Positions 34,721 to 44,192 of a stretch of DNA of 64,000 nucleotides are shown here, in pieces. How positions within the stretch are numbered: position 1 is the first letter of the stretch; every line of letters starts with the position of its first letter. The stretch comes from an uncultured Oribacterium sp. (GTDB lineage: Bacteria > Bacillota > Clostridia > Lachnospirales > Lachnospiraceae): NCBI GenBank assembly GCA_946413525.1, contig CAMKKZ010000009.1:1-64000 (forward strand). The letters run 5' to 3'. Made by a program: the position numbers and the translations under genes. Under the pieces are notes generated by a model. That model did no database searches, was not told where the DNA came from, and saw nothing but the letters and a program-made list of their open reading frames with translations.

Positions 34721-35277
34721 AGTTTCATACCGTCCTTAAACGCGTCGCCGACTCTTCCGCCCACCTTGTAGTATCCGTGAGTATAAGGATCGAAGGCAAT
34801 AGCCTCCAGAGAATCAATGTCCACCTTGCCATCCTTCATGTTGACTTCTTCAACAGACGTTCTCAAAACCTTTCCGATCACCCCAAGTCCGGTCTCATCA
34901 CTCTGGTACTCAATGAATTCGCATTCCAGAGCAATGGGGAATTCATTGATGATCGGCGCATCCACCAGGTCGGACTTTGTATAGCTCATGCCGCTCTTCG
35001 CGAACTTATCCTTCTCAGCTTTCCCGCTCACCACGCCGAAGTAGTCCGCTTCCACAACATGCTTTGCGTCGGCAATGTGCACCACGAAGCCCTTCCGCGC
35101 CTTAATGTTCTCAACGGTCCTGTGCGTCTCCGTAAGGTTAAGCGCCACCTTGTCCCTGTCAAGCATCGTGCCCCATGCCGCGTTCATAACATCGACGCTG
35201 CCATCTTCATTAAATGTCGATATCATGAGTACCGGCATCGGGAAAATCGCTTCTGTGGTCTTGATCTCCTTCTTCAT
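34714..35277 (-). CDS. flavin reductase-family protein
   Basis: A 187-aa FMN-binding split-barrel protein: FPMPVLMISTFNEDGSVDVMNAAW at the N-terminus, LTETHRTVENIKARKGFVV, EADYFGVVSGK, and a C-terminal HGYYKVGGRVGDAFKDG. Such proteins bind FMN and either reduce it with NAD(P)H or reduce small substrates in anaerobes. AAGGAGAG precedes the ATG by eight bases. Likely monocistronic. Confidence 0.9.
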   Translation of the reverse strand: MKKEIKTTEAIFPMPVLMISTFNEDGSVDVMNAAWGTMLDRDKVALNLTETHRTVENIKARKGFVVHIADAKHVVEADYFGVVSGKAEKDKFAKSGMSYTKSDLVDAPIINEFPIALECEFIEYQSDETGLGVIGKVLRTSVEEVNMKDGKVDIDSLEAIAFDPYTHGYYKVGGRVGDAFKDGMKLK

Positions 35278-35398
35278 GAATCATCTCTCCTTAATCTGTT
35301 TAAAAAATCCCAATATCCATCGTCCCTCTTACCAACCGGCATTTCACCATGCCCCGTTCGAGCTTTTCAAAACACTTTCCAGCCCGTTCAACCTTCGT

Positions 35399-35501
35399 TA
35401 TACTCGTTAACGCTAGCTTTTGCCTATGCCAATTTTACAGTTCTGCGAAACTCAGAAGGCTCTACGCAGTAGTTTGGAATAGAATTAAGTTAACGAGTAT
35501 A
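35399..35501. mobile_element. 99-bp MITE, copy 1, with TA target duplication
   Basis: Terminal inverted repeats TACTCGTTAAC / GTTAACGAGTA are perfect and flanked by TA on each side (35399-35400 and 35500-35501). The internal sequence matches the inverted copy at 49109-49207. No coding capacity. TA duplication and short perfect termini fit the Tc1/mariner-IS630 type. Confidence 0.88.
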
Positions 35502-35528
35502 AATACCGTTCAGGCTCTTTAAGCCCTT

Positions 35529-35819
35529 TCAAGCTCGTTCGCGCACAATTCTATCATGCCACGCAAATTTTCTCAATATGTTACTATTCAGCACCTTCCT
35601 TTTAAAAAATGTGCCTACTTTATCCTTACCGCCAGCAGCGCAGATTAAAAGCCAGTCATCACCTCTTTCATACCAGTTTACAGACTCTTCAAAAAAATCT
35701 GTTTTTATAGCAATCTCTGCCGGCCCTCTTTTGCAATATTTCCAGCCTGCCACTTTGCCCAGGTAATAGCTCAAAAGAATGGCATCGGTTTCACCCTCGC
35801 ACAATATGATTTTATTCAT
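35529..35819 (-). CDS. TOPRIM-like protein (DUF3226-like), probably truncated
   Basis: A 96-aa protein starting MNKIILCEGETDAILLSYYL, which matches the first strand and acidic residue (CEGETD) of TOPRIM domains in DUF3226/OLD-like proteins. Only the first third of the usual length is present; the C-terminus (FAWHDRIVRERA) stops early. TTGAGGT precedes the ATG. It follows a remnant gene and XRE regulator on the same strand, so this was probably an operon of defence or toxin type that has decayed. Confidence 0.5.
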   Translation of the reverse strand: MNKIILCEGETDAILLSYYLGKVAGWKYCKRGPAEIAIKTDFFEESVNWYERGDDWLLICAAGGKDKVGTFFKRKVLNSNILRKFAWHDRIVRERA

Positions 35820-35828
35820 AGGCGTACC

Positions 35829-35966
35829 TCAAATCGGTATTCCGGTGACACTCGAATACTGATTTACACTAAGTTTGCTCACCTTTTCTTCATCGCCATA
35901 GATGAGCCTAATATCTCCTTCAAACACATCCGCCTCAATCTCACCGGAGGGCAAATCTGACACAAA
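35829..35966 (-). pseudogene. C-terminal remnant upstream of the TOPRIM-like gene
   Basis: An open stretch FFVSDLPSGEIEADVFEGD followed by IRLIYGDEEKVSKLSVNQYS and a TGA just before the next ribosome site. It has no start and its family is not recognised. Confidence 0.4.
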
Positions 35967-35969
35967 GAA

Positions 35970-36053
35970 TTATCTTGCAGATAACTCCTTAGTGATTTGC
36001 AGATTCTTTATCCCTCTATATAGATCAATCTGTAATTTCCTCAAATAAGCCAT
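35970..36053 (-). CDS. 27-codon ORF coupled to the XRE gene
   Basis: MAYLRKLQIDLYRGIKN... begins at an ATG overlapping the XRE stop by one base (TGATG) and ends at TAA. It may be the start of a truncated partner gene. Confidence 0.35.
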   Translation of the reverse strand: MAYLRKLQIDLYRGIKNLQITKELSAR

Positions 36054-36334
36054 CAATCGACCTCCCGTCCGACAAATTCCACAAGCAGACGCATGCCAAA
36101 CGCGTCCGCAATCCTTTTCAACGATTCGATCATCGGTTTGGATGTACCATTCTCAAGATTACTGATATTTGCCTGTATCATTCCACATTTTTCAGCGAGT
36201 TCTTTCTGCGTCATACTACTGTCATGTCTGATCGCAATAATCATTTCTCTGATTTCCTTGAAGATATCATAATCTTCAGAAGCTTCCGTATAAAAAATAA
36301 TCCCGGGGCTATCCGCGGCAGTGCCATAATGCAT
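36053..36334 (-). CDS. XRE-family transcriptional regulator (HigA-like)
   Basis: A 93-aa protein with one helix-turn-helix: MTQKELAEKCGMIQANISNL, then ENGTSKPMIESLKRIADAFG and RLLVEFVG, as in antitoxin-type XRE proteins. The DYDIFKEIREMI segment before the HTH is typical of HigA relatives. The first 15 residues lack a ribosome site, so an internal ATG at 36244 (AAGGA nearby) is possible. No toxin gene remains next to it. Confidence 0.7.
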   Translation of the reverse strand: MHYGTAADSPGIIFYTEASEDYDIFKEIREMIIAIRHDSSMTQKELAEKCGMIQANISNLENGTSKPMIESLKRIADAFGMRLLVEFVGREVD

Positions 36335-36399
36335 GGAATGCCGCGGATCAACTCCCCAGAATTATTTTTTTAACCAGTTATCGAAGATGCTTTCCTATG

Positions 36400-36612
36400 A
36401 CGTTTTTATACAGACATGAATGACCTTGCCCACCTTTTTGAAGCTGCAGACGGAAATCTTCTTACCCGCCATATTCTTCGCGCTGCTGACGGATGGCGTG
36501 CTCATGAAATACGTGGTCTTCTTCGCGGAGGCCGCGCCGTTTCCTGTGGAAGCATAGGCAACGACATAATACTGATAGGCTTTCCCGTTGGTCTTTGCCT
36601 TCTTGTCATCTT
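36400..36612 (-). pseudogene. fibronectin-like fragment of the neighbouring surface protein
   Basis: Reads DKKAKTNGKAYQYYVVAYAS, TGNGAASAKKTTYFMSTPSV, SSAKNMAGKKISV, near-identical in pattern to the C-terminal repeats of the protein ending at 36644. It has no start and appears to be a duplicated or detached repeat unit. Confidence 0.65.
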
Positions 36613-36643
36613 TATGTCATCTTTTATGTCATGACACAAATCC

Positions 36644-39600
36644 CTACTTCTTCACCTTCACGCTCTTCACCACTGACCAGGCAGAATAATACTTCGTCTT
36701 TCCGACCGTCTTGTAGGATCGGATGGAAAGCTTGTACGTCTTCCCCTTTTTCAGCCCTGTCAGGCTCAGCTTCGTCGTCCCGTTCTTCGTTACCGTCTTT
36801 GTTTTCTTCGTATTCCCCAATACATAACGAAGCTCATAGCCGCTTGCCTTCGCGTTCTTCTTCCATTGCGCTCTGATCTTTTTTCCTGTCGTGTTTTTCG
36901 CGGAGGAGAGCGTCGGCCTTGTCAGGTAATAAATCGTCTTCCGGGCGGACGCAGCACCCTTCCCTGTAGCCGCGTACGCATATACCTGGTACTGGTACTT
37001 CGCGCCGTTGGTCTTTGCCTTCTTGTCCGTGTAGCTGAGCGTGCCGGCCTTTTTGATGGTCGCGGCCTTTTTACCATTCCGATAAACATAATAGCCTGTC
37101 GCTCCCGCAACCTTTTTCCAGGAAATCTTCACGCCGCTGGCCGTATTCGCAAGGCTTACGGAAGAGGTCTTTTGCGGGGTCACCTTCAATGTCAGCGTTT
37201 TGGACGCCTTTTTGTAATTCTCCGTGGCGCCCGCCGTCACCGTGAGCTTCACCTCGCCGACCTTCTTTGCCGTAATGACCCCCTTCGATGTCACAACAGC
37301 AATATCCTTATCCGCGCTCTTGTAACCCAGCTTCCCCATGCTGCCGCTTACGATAATGTTTATTTTTCCCGAAACAGGAACAGCGGCTTTCTCCAGAGAT
37401 GCCTCAAGGGTCTGCTCCGCCTTGCTGATTTCAAAACTTTTCTTTACCGTGCCGGAATAATCCCCCTTGCCGCGGACTGTTACGTAAGCCGTGCCGGCAT
37501 TAACATTATCCCCATACGTCAAAGTATAATCCGTTCCGGAAACCAGCGTCTCACCCTCATACACCACCTTAACGGAGGGCTTCCTGGCCTTACCGTTATA
37601 GACGAAGCTTTTTGCGGAAAGGGTAATGACCGCGTCCTTGAGGCTCAGTCCGTCAGAATCATCACTGCCCGAATCCTCACCATCCTCATTGTCTCCCCCG
37701 CTGTCTTCGCTGTCCTCGCCGTCATCCTGCTCTTTCCCCTTCTCCTTTGCTGTCGAAGGGTCATAATTGGCCGATGAGATGCTCAACTCCTTCTTCGTGA
37801 ACAGCTCCTTCGTGTCGCCGTCATAATAATATGAAATGTTCGCGCCGGAATAGATGGTATTGCCCACCTGATAGCTGTCCCAGCTTATAACATAACCGCT
37901 GTCCACAGATCCGGAGGAATAACCAACAAGGAAAAGCCGGTCGTCCGCCCCTACGCCATCCTCATCACAATTCGTCACGTCAACGAAATAATTCTCCCCA
38001 TCATCCATATGGACAATGTTCCACATATGGTCTCCGGCGCCGGTACCGCCGCTCATAACGCCGCTGACCAAAAAGCATTCCAGATCGTCGTCATCGAACT
38101 CACTCAGGTCGCAGAGGTATTTGAAGGCTTTTGAATAGCCCTCGCAGACCACGTTGGTATCCTCGTCGCCATCAAAGACATAGATGAGCTGCCAGGGATT
38201 CGAGTAATTCGCGGCGTCATGCGTCGCATCATAGTCATAAGAAACCAGACCGCAAATCTCCTTTCGGTAATGGACAAGCTTCTCATAATCGGAATATCCC
38301 GCTGCGTCCTCGACAATGCTCATGGCATTGCCTACTGCCGCGGAGGCCGCGCCGGTCTTCGCGGTACTCACATTCAGAAGGTCTGAACTGGTCTTCCGAT
38401 AAGCCCTGGCGACAGAAAACTGGAAGCTGAACTCGGCATCATCCCGAAAACCAATGGACGTACTGCTCCCCAGGATACTCGGACTGGATGAGCCCATGCC
38501 CTCCGTTTTGTCGAACCAGTACAGTTCATAGGGGGAATCCAAAATCAGGGCACTCATGATCCTCCCGGAATCATAATCAAGCTTCTCATAGACAGCCTCC
38601 AGAGCTTCTTCTGTGAAGCTGCCGTTTTTCACAATAGCGGACACACCGAGCTCCTCGGCAGTAAAGGAGGTTTGCTCCTGAAGCTCCGACACGGGAATGC
38701 TGAACTCCGTTGACTCCCTTTGTCCATCCGCGATTTCGCTAATGCCTTCCTTCAGTATATCATAAATCTCCTTCTCCAGGTCGCTCAGGCCTTCCCTCCT
38801 GTCCTCCTGGAGCACGGCCTCATCCTCCCCCTTCATGGGATACATGAGCCTGTCCAGATATTGCCCCAGCAGCATATCCCCGTCCGGAAGCTCAATATCG
38901 CGGACAGAAACAGGCTCGCCCTCTTGGATAATGACATCTTCCTGGACAATAGCATTCTCCTGGGTAATGGCATCCTCTTGGACAATGTCTTTCTCCTGCG
39001 TAATGGCATCCTCTTGGACAATGTCTTTCTCCTGCGTAATGGCATCCTCCTGAGTAATGTCTTCCTCCTGGATAATGGCTTCTTCTTGTGTAATGTCTTC
39101 CTCCTGAATAATGGCTTCTTCTTGTGTAATGTCTTCCTCCCGGATAATGGCCTCTTCTTGTGTAATGTCTTCCTCCCGGATAATGGCCTCTTCCCGGACG
39201 GATTCCTCCTCCTGATTAGAGGAATCCTCCGAATTTACAAAATCTTCCTGATTTGTAAGATCTTCCTGATTCGCAAATACTTCCTGATTCGCAAGCTCTT
39301 CCTGACTGGAACCATCCTCAGACTCCTCAGTTTCATGTCCGATGAATTCTTCATCCAGCTCATCAGTGCCCTCGTCCGGATTTAGCGCACCCTCGTCCGA
39401 ATCAATAAGCTCTTCACTCTGGACATCCGCGCTTTCGCCCAAAGCATTTGCGCCATTGTCTGCATCATCGGCGCTTTCAGCCAAAACATCCGTGCCCTCG
39501 TCTGCCTCATCAGCTCCTTCTTCCGCGCTTATTTTGGGGATTTTCTCCGAAACAGATTCAGAATCAGGTACATCCTCCTCAACAGCCTTGACACCTTCAC

Positions 39601-40081
39601 CGCCCTCACTGCCATCTTCCAAATCCGGAATATCATTGCCGACGGACAGGTGTTCCATGTTGGTCAGCTCATCATTAAAAGCCGAAGCATCTTCCTCATT
39701 ATGATCATACTCACTACCAAAATCCTCACTCACCTCCGCAGACCCGTCATCCGCATTGCCATCATCTTCCTCTGATAAAAACGCATCTGATTCGAAGCTT
39801 TCTGTCGAAAGATCATCTGATTCGAGGTTTTCTGCCGAAAGATCATCTGATCTGAGGTTTTCTGATGCAACATCATCTGATTCGTGGCTTTCTGTCGAAA
39901 GATCATCTGATTTGATACTTTCTGATGCAAGATCATCTGATTCGTGGCTTTCTGATACGAAATCCTCTGATACAGGCTGTTCAGGCGACTCCGCCCCAAT
40001 AACTACCTGGCTTGACAACATGGCAAATGCAAGTGAAATCGCCAGGAACTCCTTGAAAAACTTCTTGAATGACTTTTTCAT
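36644..40081 (-). CDS. secreted protein with acidic repeats, transglutaminase-like and Ig/FnIII-like domains
   Basis: A 1145-aa protein with a signal peptide (MKKSFKKFFKEFLAISLAFA...VVIGA). Residues about 30-110 repeat ES.ESDDL(S/A)(T/S), followed by a long acidic region including 9-aa units DITQEEAII/DIVQEDAIT. A transglutaminase-like domain follows with Cys in NVVCEGYSKAF, His in GDHMWNIVHMDD and Asp in YFVDVTNCDED. Then come a bacterial Ig-like module (VYNGKARKPSVKVVYEGETL) and FnIII-like repeats to the C-terminus. The triad fits a surface crosslinking or protease enzyme as seen in Lachnospiraceae. No sortase motif is seen. Confidence 0.82.
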   Translation of the reverse strand: MKKSFKKFFKEFLAISLAFAMLSSQVVIGAESPEQPVSEDFVSESHESDDLASESIKSDDLSTESHESDDVASENLRSDDLSAENLESDDLSTESFESDAFLSEEDDGNADDGSAEVSEDFGSEYDHNEEDASAFNDELTNMEHLSVGNDIPDLEDGSEGGEGVKAVEEDVPDSESVSEKIPKISAEEGADEADEGTDVLAESADDADNGANALGESADVQSEELIDSDEGALNPDEGTDELDEEFIGHETEESEDGSSQEELANQEVFANQEDLTNQEDFVNSEDSSNQEEESVREEAIIREEDITQEEAIIREEDITQEEAIIQEEDITQEEAIIQEEDITQEDAITQEKDIVQEDAITQEKDIVQEDAITQENAIVQEDVIIQEGEPVSVRDIELPDGDMLLGQYLDRLMYPMKGEDEAVLQEDRREGLSDLEKEIYDILKEGISEIADGQRESTEFSIPVSELQEQTSFTAEELGVSAIVKNGSFTEEALEAVYEKLDYDSGRIMSALILDSPYELYWFDKTEGMGSSSPSILGSSTSIGFRDDAEFSFQFSVARAYRKTSSDLLNVSTAKTGAASAAVGNAMSIVEDAAGYSDYEKLVHYRKEICGLVSYDYDATHDAANYSNPWQLIYVFDGDEDTNVVCEGYSKAFKYLCDLSEFDDDDLECFLVSGVMSGGTGAGDHMWNIVHMDDGENYFVDVTNCDEDGVGADDRLFLVGYSSGSVDSGYVISWDSYQVGNTIYSGANISYYYDGDTKELFTKKELSISSANYDPSTAKEKGKEQDDGEDSEDSGGDNEDGEDSGSDDSDGLSLKDAVITLSAKSFVYNGKARKPSVKVVYEGETLVSGTDYTLTYGDNVNAGTAYVTVRGKGDYSGTVKKSFEISKAEQTLEASLEKAAVPVSGKINIIVSGSMGKLGYKSADKDIAVVTSKGVITAKKVGEVKLTVTAGATENYKKASKTLTLKVTPQKTSSVSLANTASGVKISWKKVAGATGYYVYRNGKKAATIKKAGTLSYTDKKAKTNGAKYQYQVYAYAATGKGAASARKTIYYLTRPTLSSAKNTTGKKIRAQWKKNAKASGYELRYVLGNTKKTKTVTKNGTTKLSLTGLKKGKTYKLSIRSYKTVGKTKYYSAWSVVKSVKVKK

Positions 40082-40189
40082 GCCTCATCCCCCTTCACTG
40101 TCATTATGATCTTCCGGCTGCTTTGATTACTGATAGACAAATGTAATAATCCAATCCAAACGGCTCCTCAATCTATACTGCTCCTTATT

Positions 40190-40375
40190 CTCCCCTATCA
40201 GAGTGGGTTTTGGCCACCCTGAGTTCATGACAAACCGATGCGGCATCGCATCAGCAAGACTCCCCTATCAGAGTAGGTTTTGGCCAATCTGAATTCTGAC
40301 ATAGCAAACCGCCTGCGGGACAAATCGGCTCATCGTATCAGAGTGAGTTTTTCCACTCTGATATTCTGATATGAT
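40190..40375 (-). repeat. 69-bp hairpin repeat, three units
   Basis: Units at about 40190, 40260 and 40330 in the leader of the surface-protein gene (about 100 bp before its ATG) and downstream of MazG. The rest of 40082-40437 has no gene. Confidence 0.85.
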
Positions 40376-40437
40376 GACAAAACGATGCGGTATTACGTCA
40401 ACTAGACTTTTTATGTATTCATCAACATCTGAATGCT

Positions 40438-40908
40438 TCAGCATCCCTTTCGTTTCCTTGCGGCAAGAATCATTTCCCCGGCTTCCTCAAATGCCTCTGG
40501 AAGATAACTGCTCACATCTACCTTTCCCTCAGCTTCCTTCTTCTTTATCTCCTCCCAGTTAAGAATCACCTCCTCCGCACCCTCCACTTTTGTGTTTCCA
40601 AAGACATGAGGATGCCGCCGTATCATCTTCTCCTTAATTCCTTCGACCACATCGTTCAACGTGAAAATGCCCTCTTCCTCCGCAAGCTGCGCATGCATGA
40701 CAACCTGAAGGAGCAGATCCCCAAGCTCTTCCTTCAAATTTGCCGCATTCCCTGTCTTTTCATAAACATTGATTCCGCACAAGACCTCCGCTGCTTCCTC
40801 TATACAGGCAGGCTTCAGACTCTGGTGGGTCTGTTTCCTGTCCCAGGGACAACCATCCTCGGCGCGGAGGCGCCGCACCACTTCCTTTAATTCATCAAAT
40901 GACTGCAT
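40438..40908 (-). CDS. mazG: MazG-family nucleotide pyrophosphohydrolase
   Basis: A 156-aa single-domain MazG: LRAEDGCPWDRKQTHQSLKP, the metal-binding CIEEAAEVLCGI, LKEELGDLLLQVVMHAQ and RRHPHVFG with the closing NWEEIKKKE. It hydrolyses NTPs or dNTPs to NMPs, clearing abnormal nucleotides. Full E. coli MazG is tandem; this is the short form common in Clostridia. Its ribosome site (GGGGAGC) is formed at the edge of the 69-bp repeat that precedes it. Confidence 0.92.
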   Translation of the reverse strand: MQSFDELKEVVRRLRAEDGCPWDRKQTHQSLKPACIEEAAEVLCGINVYEKTGNAANLKEELGDLLLQVVMHAQLAEEEGIFTLNDVVEGIKEKMIRRHPHVFGNTKVEGAEEVILNWEEIKKKEAEGKVDVSSYLPEAFEEAGEMILAARKRKGC

Positions 40909-40917
40909 TAATAATGC

Positions 40918-41095
40918 TCCCCTATCAAAGTGGGTTTTTGCTACTCTGATTCAATGACATACCAACGCGGTATCGCGTCAGCAAACCCCCTCTATTAAAA
41001 TGGTTTTAGGCTATTTTAATTCTTGACAAACAGCTGAGCTATCGCTAGCTATTGGCTCCTCAATCAAAATGGTTTTAGACCCATTTTTAATTGCC
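40918..41095 (-). repeat. 69-bp hairpin repeat, three diverged units
   Basis: Starts at the MazG ribosome site (CACTTTGATAGGGGAGC on the gene strand) and continues for about 180 bp with TCAAAATGG-type variants. Confidence 0.8.
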
Positions 41096-41236
41096 AACAA
41101 GCAATATATATCTACCACAAAAAACACACTAAGTCTACTGGTATAGGTCTGCTTATCGGTGGCCTTTCCTGCCTTTCATACTCAGGCAGCAACAAGTTTT
41201 GTCGGCCTTTTATGCTTACCGGAAAGACAAAAGTCC

Positions 41237-41276
41237 TTGGAAACAGGCGCTTCTGCCTGTTCCAGGGGCTTTTTCT
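41237..41276 (+). terminator. terminator-like hairpin
   Basis: GGAAACAGGC-gcttct-GCCTGTTCC followed by AGGGGCTTTTTCTTT. No plus-strand gene upstream was found, so the transcript it would end is unknown. Confidence 0.5.
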
Positions 41277-41280
41277 TTAA

Positions 41281-41324
41281 TGACACAGCCCGTGCCTGGC
41301 TTAAGCCGGGCACGGGCCGTGTCA
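41281..41324. repeat. 44-bp GC-rich palindrome
   Basis: TGACAC-a-GCCCGTGCC...GGCACGGGC-c-GTGTCA: 20 of 22 pairs are Watson-Crick, with one G-T and one mismatch. It is in the 476-bp gap between MazG and the 721-aa protein. Confidence 0.85.
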
Positions 41325-41384
41325 GGTGAACAGGGCGAAAATTCATCTTTCTTACCCAACCACCCTGCCATTCAAAACCATCTT

Positions 41385-43550
41385 TCAACCGAATGTTGAA
41401 GTTCGTTCGGTTTTATTCGTTTTCGATCTTACTGTTTCGTGGGGAGCAGTCGGATGTACTGCCTTATGCGTAGGATTGAGATTTTCCTCTTCAAGCAGTT
41501 CTTCAAATTCGATCGGTTTTTTATCAGGCTTCGGATTCCCTGCATGGTTTATTTCATTCGGGGCACCGCCTTCATTTACGGCAATATCCTTCTGAGGGGC
41601 TAACAGTTCAAGGCGCAATTTATCAGAAAAAGCGATCAGGTCCCGGGAAACATCTGCCCTTAATTTACCCGCGTCACGGGAAAAGCTTGTCTTAGTCCCG
41701 TCTTTTGTAGCATGCTTATAATAATCCTCAGCATATTTTTTCAGATCATCTATCTGCTTTTCCAGCTTTTCGCTGAGTTCCTGCTTTTTTTGAGGATCAG
41801 TGGTAAATACGATGAATCCCATGGTACTGCTTAAGGTGCTGGCGGCTTTTTTCAGATTATTATGGAACTTGCTATTAAAGAGAATGTTCTTGCCATAGGA
41901 AAACTGCTGAGTAAGTTCATTGAGTTCTGTCACCATGCCTGACATGAAATTATCCTTATATTCCTCATCGTCCGGAGTAGGCTCCCCCGTTCTTCCCTTA
42001 TATTGTTCCCTGTTTTTCTTTATGAAATCGTTTACAGGGGCATCGGCCATTGAAAGAGAAGCCTTCTTGCTTATTGGTGTAGATTTAGAAAATTTTGCAA
42101 GGCGGTTGGTGCGGTTTTCAAGGTCCTTTTTTTCCAGGTCCTGCTGCTCCTGACTCCTGCTGAGATCTCCCGGCGCGGTAAATTCATCAAGTCCTGAGAG
42201 ATCTGCCCTGACCTCGGCAGACATTGTACTAAGCCGGAGCTTGCCGGTATCACCCTTTTTTACCCTGCAGGTAATGATATCAATATGATGTTTCCCGCTT
42301 GTAATGGCTGCCATCGTTTCCGCCTTCATCTGGTCTTCAGAAATGGCGGCATCCCCATAGCCCAGGTCTTCCCGCAAATATGTCAGGAGGGGCTTGCCGT
42401 CAATTCCGATCCTGTCCAGAGGATTTCCGAGGTTCAGCATTTCCATGTATGGTTTTTTCACATCCTCATTCTCCATAAGGCGGGGGTTGAAAAACTTATC
42501 AAACGCGGAAACGGCAACATTCTTCAATTGTTCTGTTTCAGGCTGGCCGGATCCGAACTGGCCTGCACTTCCGGAAAGCTTATACAAATCCCTGCGAAAA
42601 TCATGATACTCTTCCTCGGACATTTCTTCCGGTTTGTCATTCGTCCCTGTCAGGCCCATGGGAAGTGTTCCCAAATCTTCTGTCGAGTAACCCGTGTCAA
42701 CATACTTTATACCGGGATTGGCTTTTTTTATATCCGCCCATCTCGCTTCATATTCAGGGAAACCTGCGAGGCGGGGATCATCTTCTATATTTTCTTCATT
42801 CAGGGATTTTTTTGTCTCTTCATCTGCTTTAGAATAAACACTCGAAGACCTGAATTTGTTGCTGACCACTTCCCTGTAAGAATTTTGAAACATATGATAG
42901 AGATTGTAACGGGCTTCCCTCGCATTATCAAGACTGCTCTGATAAGGAAGGTTCTGCCTTCTCTGCGCCTCACTGGATGAAAGATGCTGAAAATCAGGCT
43001 TTAGATCGACCTGTTGTGTGACGATTTTTCCATTTTCATCCTGCACGGGGTAAGCAAGGGACACCTTTCCCTTCGCGCTGGTCAGGAAGCTGACGATGGC
43101 AGCCTTACAATTCATATCCGTCGCAATCTTGTTCTTGTGTGTCCCGACCGCGTCTTTTGTAATACCCAGCTCCGTGAAGATTGCTCTTGGAGTGGTACCG
43201 TCAATATAAAACAATTCTATCGGCCCCGGAATATCCGCCGCCACAGCCGCATTGCTTTTATATGGGAAATTTTTTAATTCCGGTATTGAATCAACAAGGT
43301 CGTCAAAATACTTCGCGGCTTTCCTCACCATAAGGGGATCATTCAACACCTTTTGCAGATCCGACATCGCCATGATGTCCTCTTCGGTATATTCCCCCTG
43401 ACCAATCTTGCCGCCAAGAGAAATATCCGTATTTATAATATCTCCACTCAGGTTCTTGCGGGTTTGCTTCGGAAGCTGTTCCGCGTAATATTGATAAATT
43501 TCTTCCTCAGTAACTAATTCTTTTCCATCTTTTCCAAATAATTTTGGCAT
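41385..43550 (-). CDS. hypothetical protein, 721 aa
   Basis: I do not recognise this family. It begins MPKLFGKDGKELVTEEEIYQ, has no signal peptide or membrane helix, and is rich in charged and polar residues throughout. A middle section (MEMLNLGNPLDRIGIDGKPL, YLREDLGYGD) looks globular; the section near residues 560-640 (NELTQQFSYGKNILFNSKF, LEKQIDDLKKYAEDYYK) is helical; the last 60 residues are disordered (EFEELLEEENLNPTHKAVHP). Composition and size resemble the large orphan cytosolic or type-VII-like exported proteins of Lachnospiraceae. AGGAGG is ten bases upstream of ATG. Confidence 0.6.
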   Translation of the reverse strand: MPKLFGKDGKELVTEEEIYQYYAEQLPKQTRKNLSGDIINTDISLGGKIGQGEYTEEDIMAMSDLQKVLNDPLMVRKAAKYFDDLVDSIPELKNFPYKSNAAVAADIPGPIELFYIDGTTPRAIFTELGITKDAVGTHKNKIATDMNCKAAIVSFLTSAKGKVSLAYPVQDENGKIVTQQVDLKPDFQHLSSSEAQRRQNLPYQSSLDNAREARYNLYHMFQNSYREVVSNKFRSSSVYSKADEETKKSLNEENIEDDPRLAGFPEYEARWADIKKANPGIKYVDTGYSTEDLGTLPMGLTGTNDKPEEMSEEEYHDFRRDLYKLSGSAGQFGSGQPETEQLKNVAVSAFDKFFNPRLMENEDVKKPYMEMLNLGNPLDRIGIDGKPLLTYLREDLGYGDAAISEDQMKAETMAAITSGKHHIDIITCRVKKGDTGKLRLSTMSAEVRADLSGLDEFTAPGDLSRSQEQQDLEKKDLENRTNRLAKFSKSTPISKKASLSMADAPVNDFIKKNREQYKGRTGEPTPDDEEYKDNFMSGMVTELNELTQQFSYGKNILFNSKFHNNLKKAASTLSSTMGFIVFTTDPQKKQELSEKLEKQIDDLKKYAEDYYKHATKDGTKTSFSRDAGKLRADVSRDLIAFSDKLRLELLAPQKDIAVNEGGAPNEINHAGNPKPDKKPIEFEELLEEENLNPTHKAVHPTAPHETVRSKTNKTERTSTFG

Positions 43551-43687
43551 ATGGCTTTCCCCTCCTGTATGACGAATGACATTTGGTATTAACTTTTCTT
43601 TATACTGCTTTAAAAAAGAAAAATCAAGCTAAATCCGTATAATTCATACTGATACATCAGGTGTGATCTCATCTGTTTTCAGATCGA

Positions 43688-43733
43688 TTCATACTTTGAC
43701 TTAATGCCTCAGGCATTAAGTCAAAGTATGAAA
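43688..43733. repeat. three-arm repeat family, simple hairpin variant (copy D)
   Basis: TTCATACTTTGACTTAATGCC-tca-GGCATTAAGTCAAAGTATGAA: a perfect 21-bp stem lacking the ATTTGTG arm. The gap 43734-44192 also holds a GGTATAAAC fragment (about 43802-43846) and no gene. Confidence 0.85.
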
Positions 43734-44192
43734 GGCTTAGCTTGCATGCCAGCAGCATGAGGAACTTTTCCCAATTGTGGTTTGACATGCCTATAGACAT
43801 ATTTTGTTCGGACGCATCCCTGTGGGATGCGCCAAATACGGTATAAACGTTAAATTCCCAAATTTCGGGACTAATAACATGCCAAAAGCCTACATCAGCC
43901 AGTCGTTTTAGGCTTTGGCCCAGGCTTCTTCCTGAGACTGCCATCCTTGTTGTATAATCCTCGTTTAGTCCCTGATTTTATCCCCGGTTTTTTGCGCTGG
44001 CTTCCATATTGATTTCACGCGGATTTTTGATTATGGATTAGTCCCAAAAAGGTTCTTTGGCGCTGCTAATTAGTCCTGTTTTTTGGGAAGTTAACGTTTA
44101 TAGTAAAAGAATTTAATTTCTGCACAATAATCACTAAAAGCAACACCACACAAAGCCTGCTGAACATATCAAAGTGCAATTTCTAAATTCGT

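Noticed and set aside
35529-36334. A PARIS- or OLD-type phage defence pair
   Set aside because: Only a TOPRIM-like N-terminus and an unidentified fragment remain; no ATPase motifs are present.
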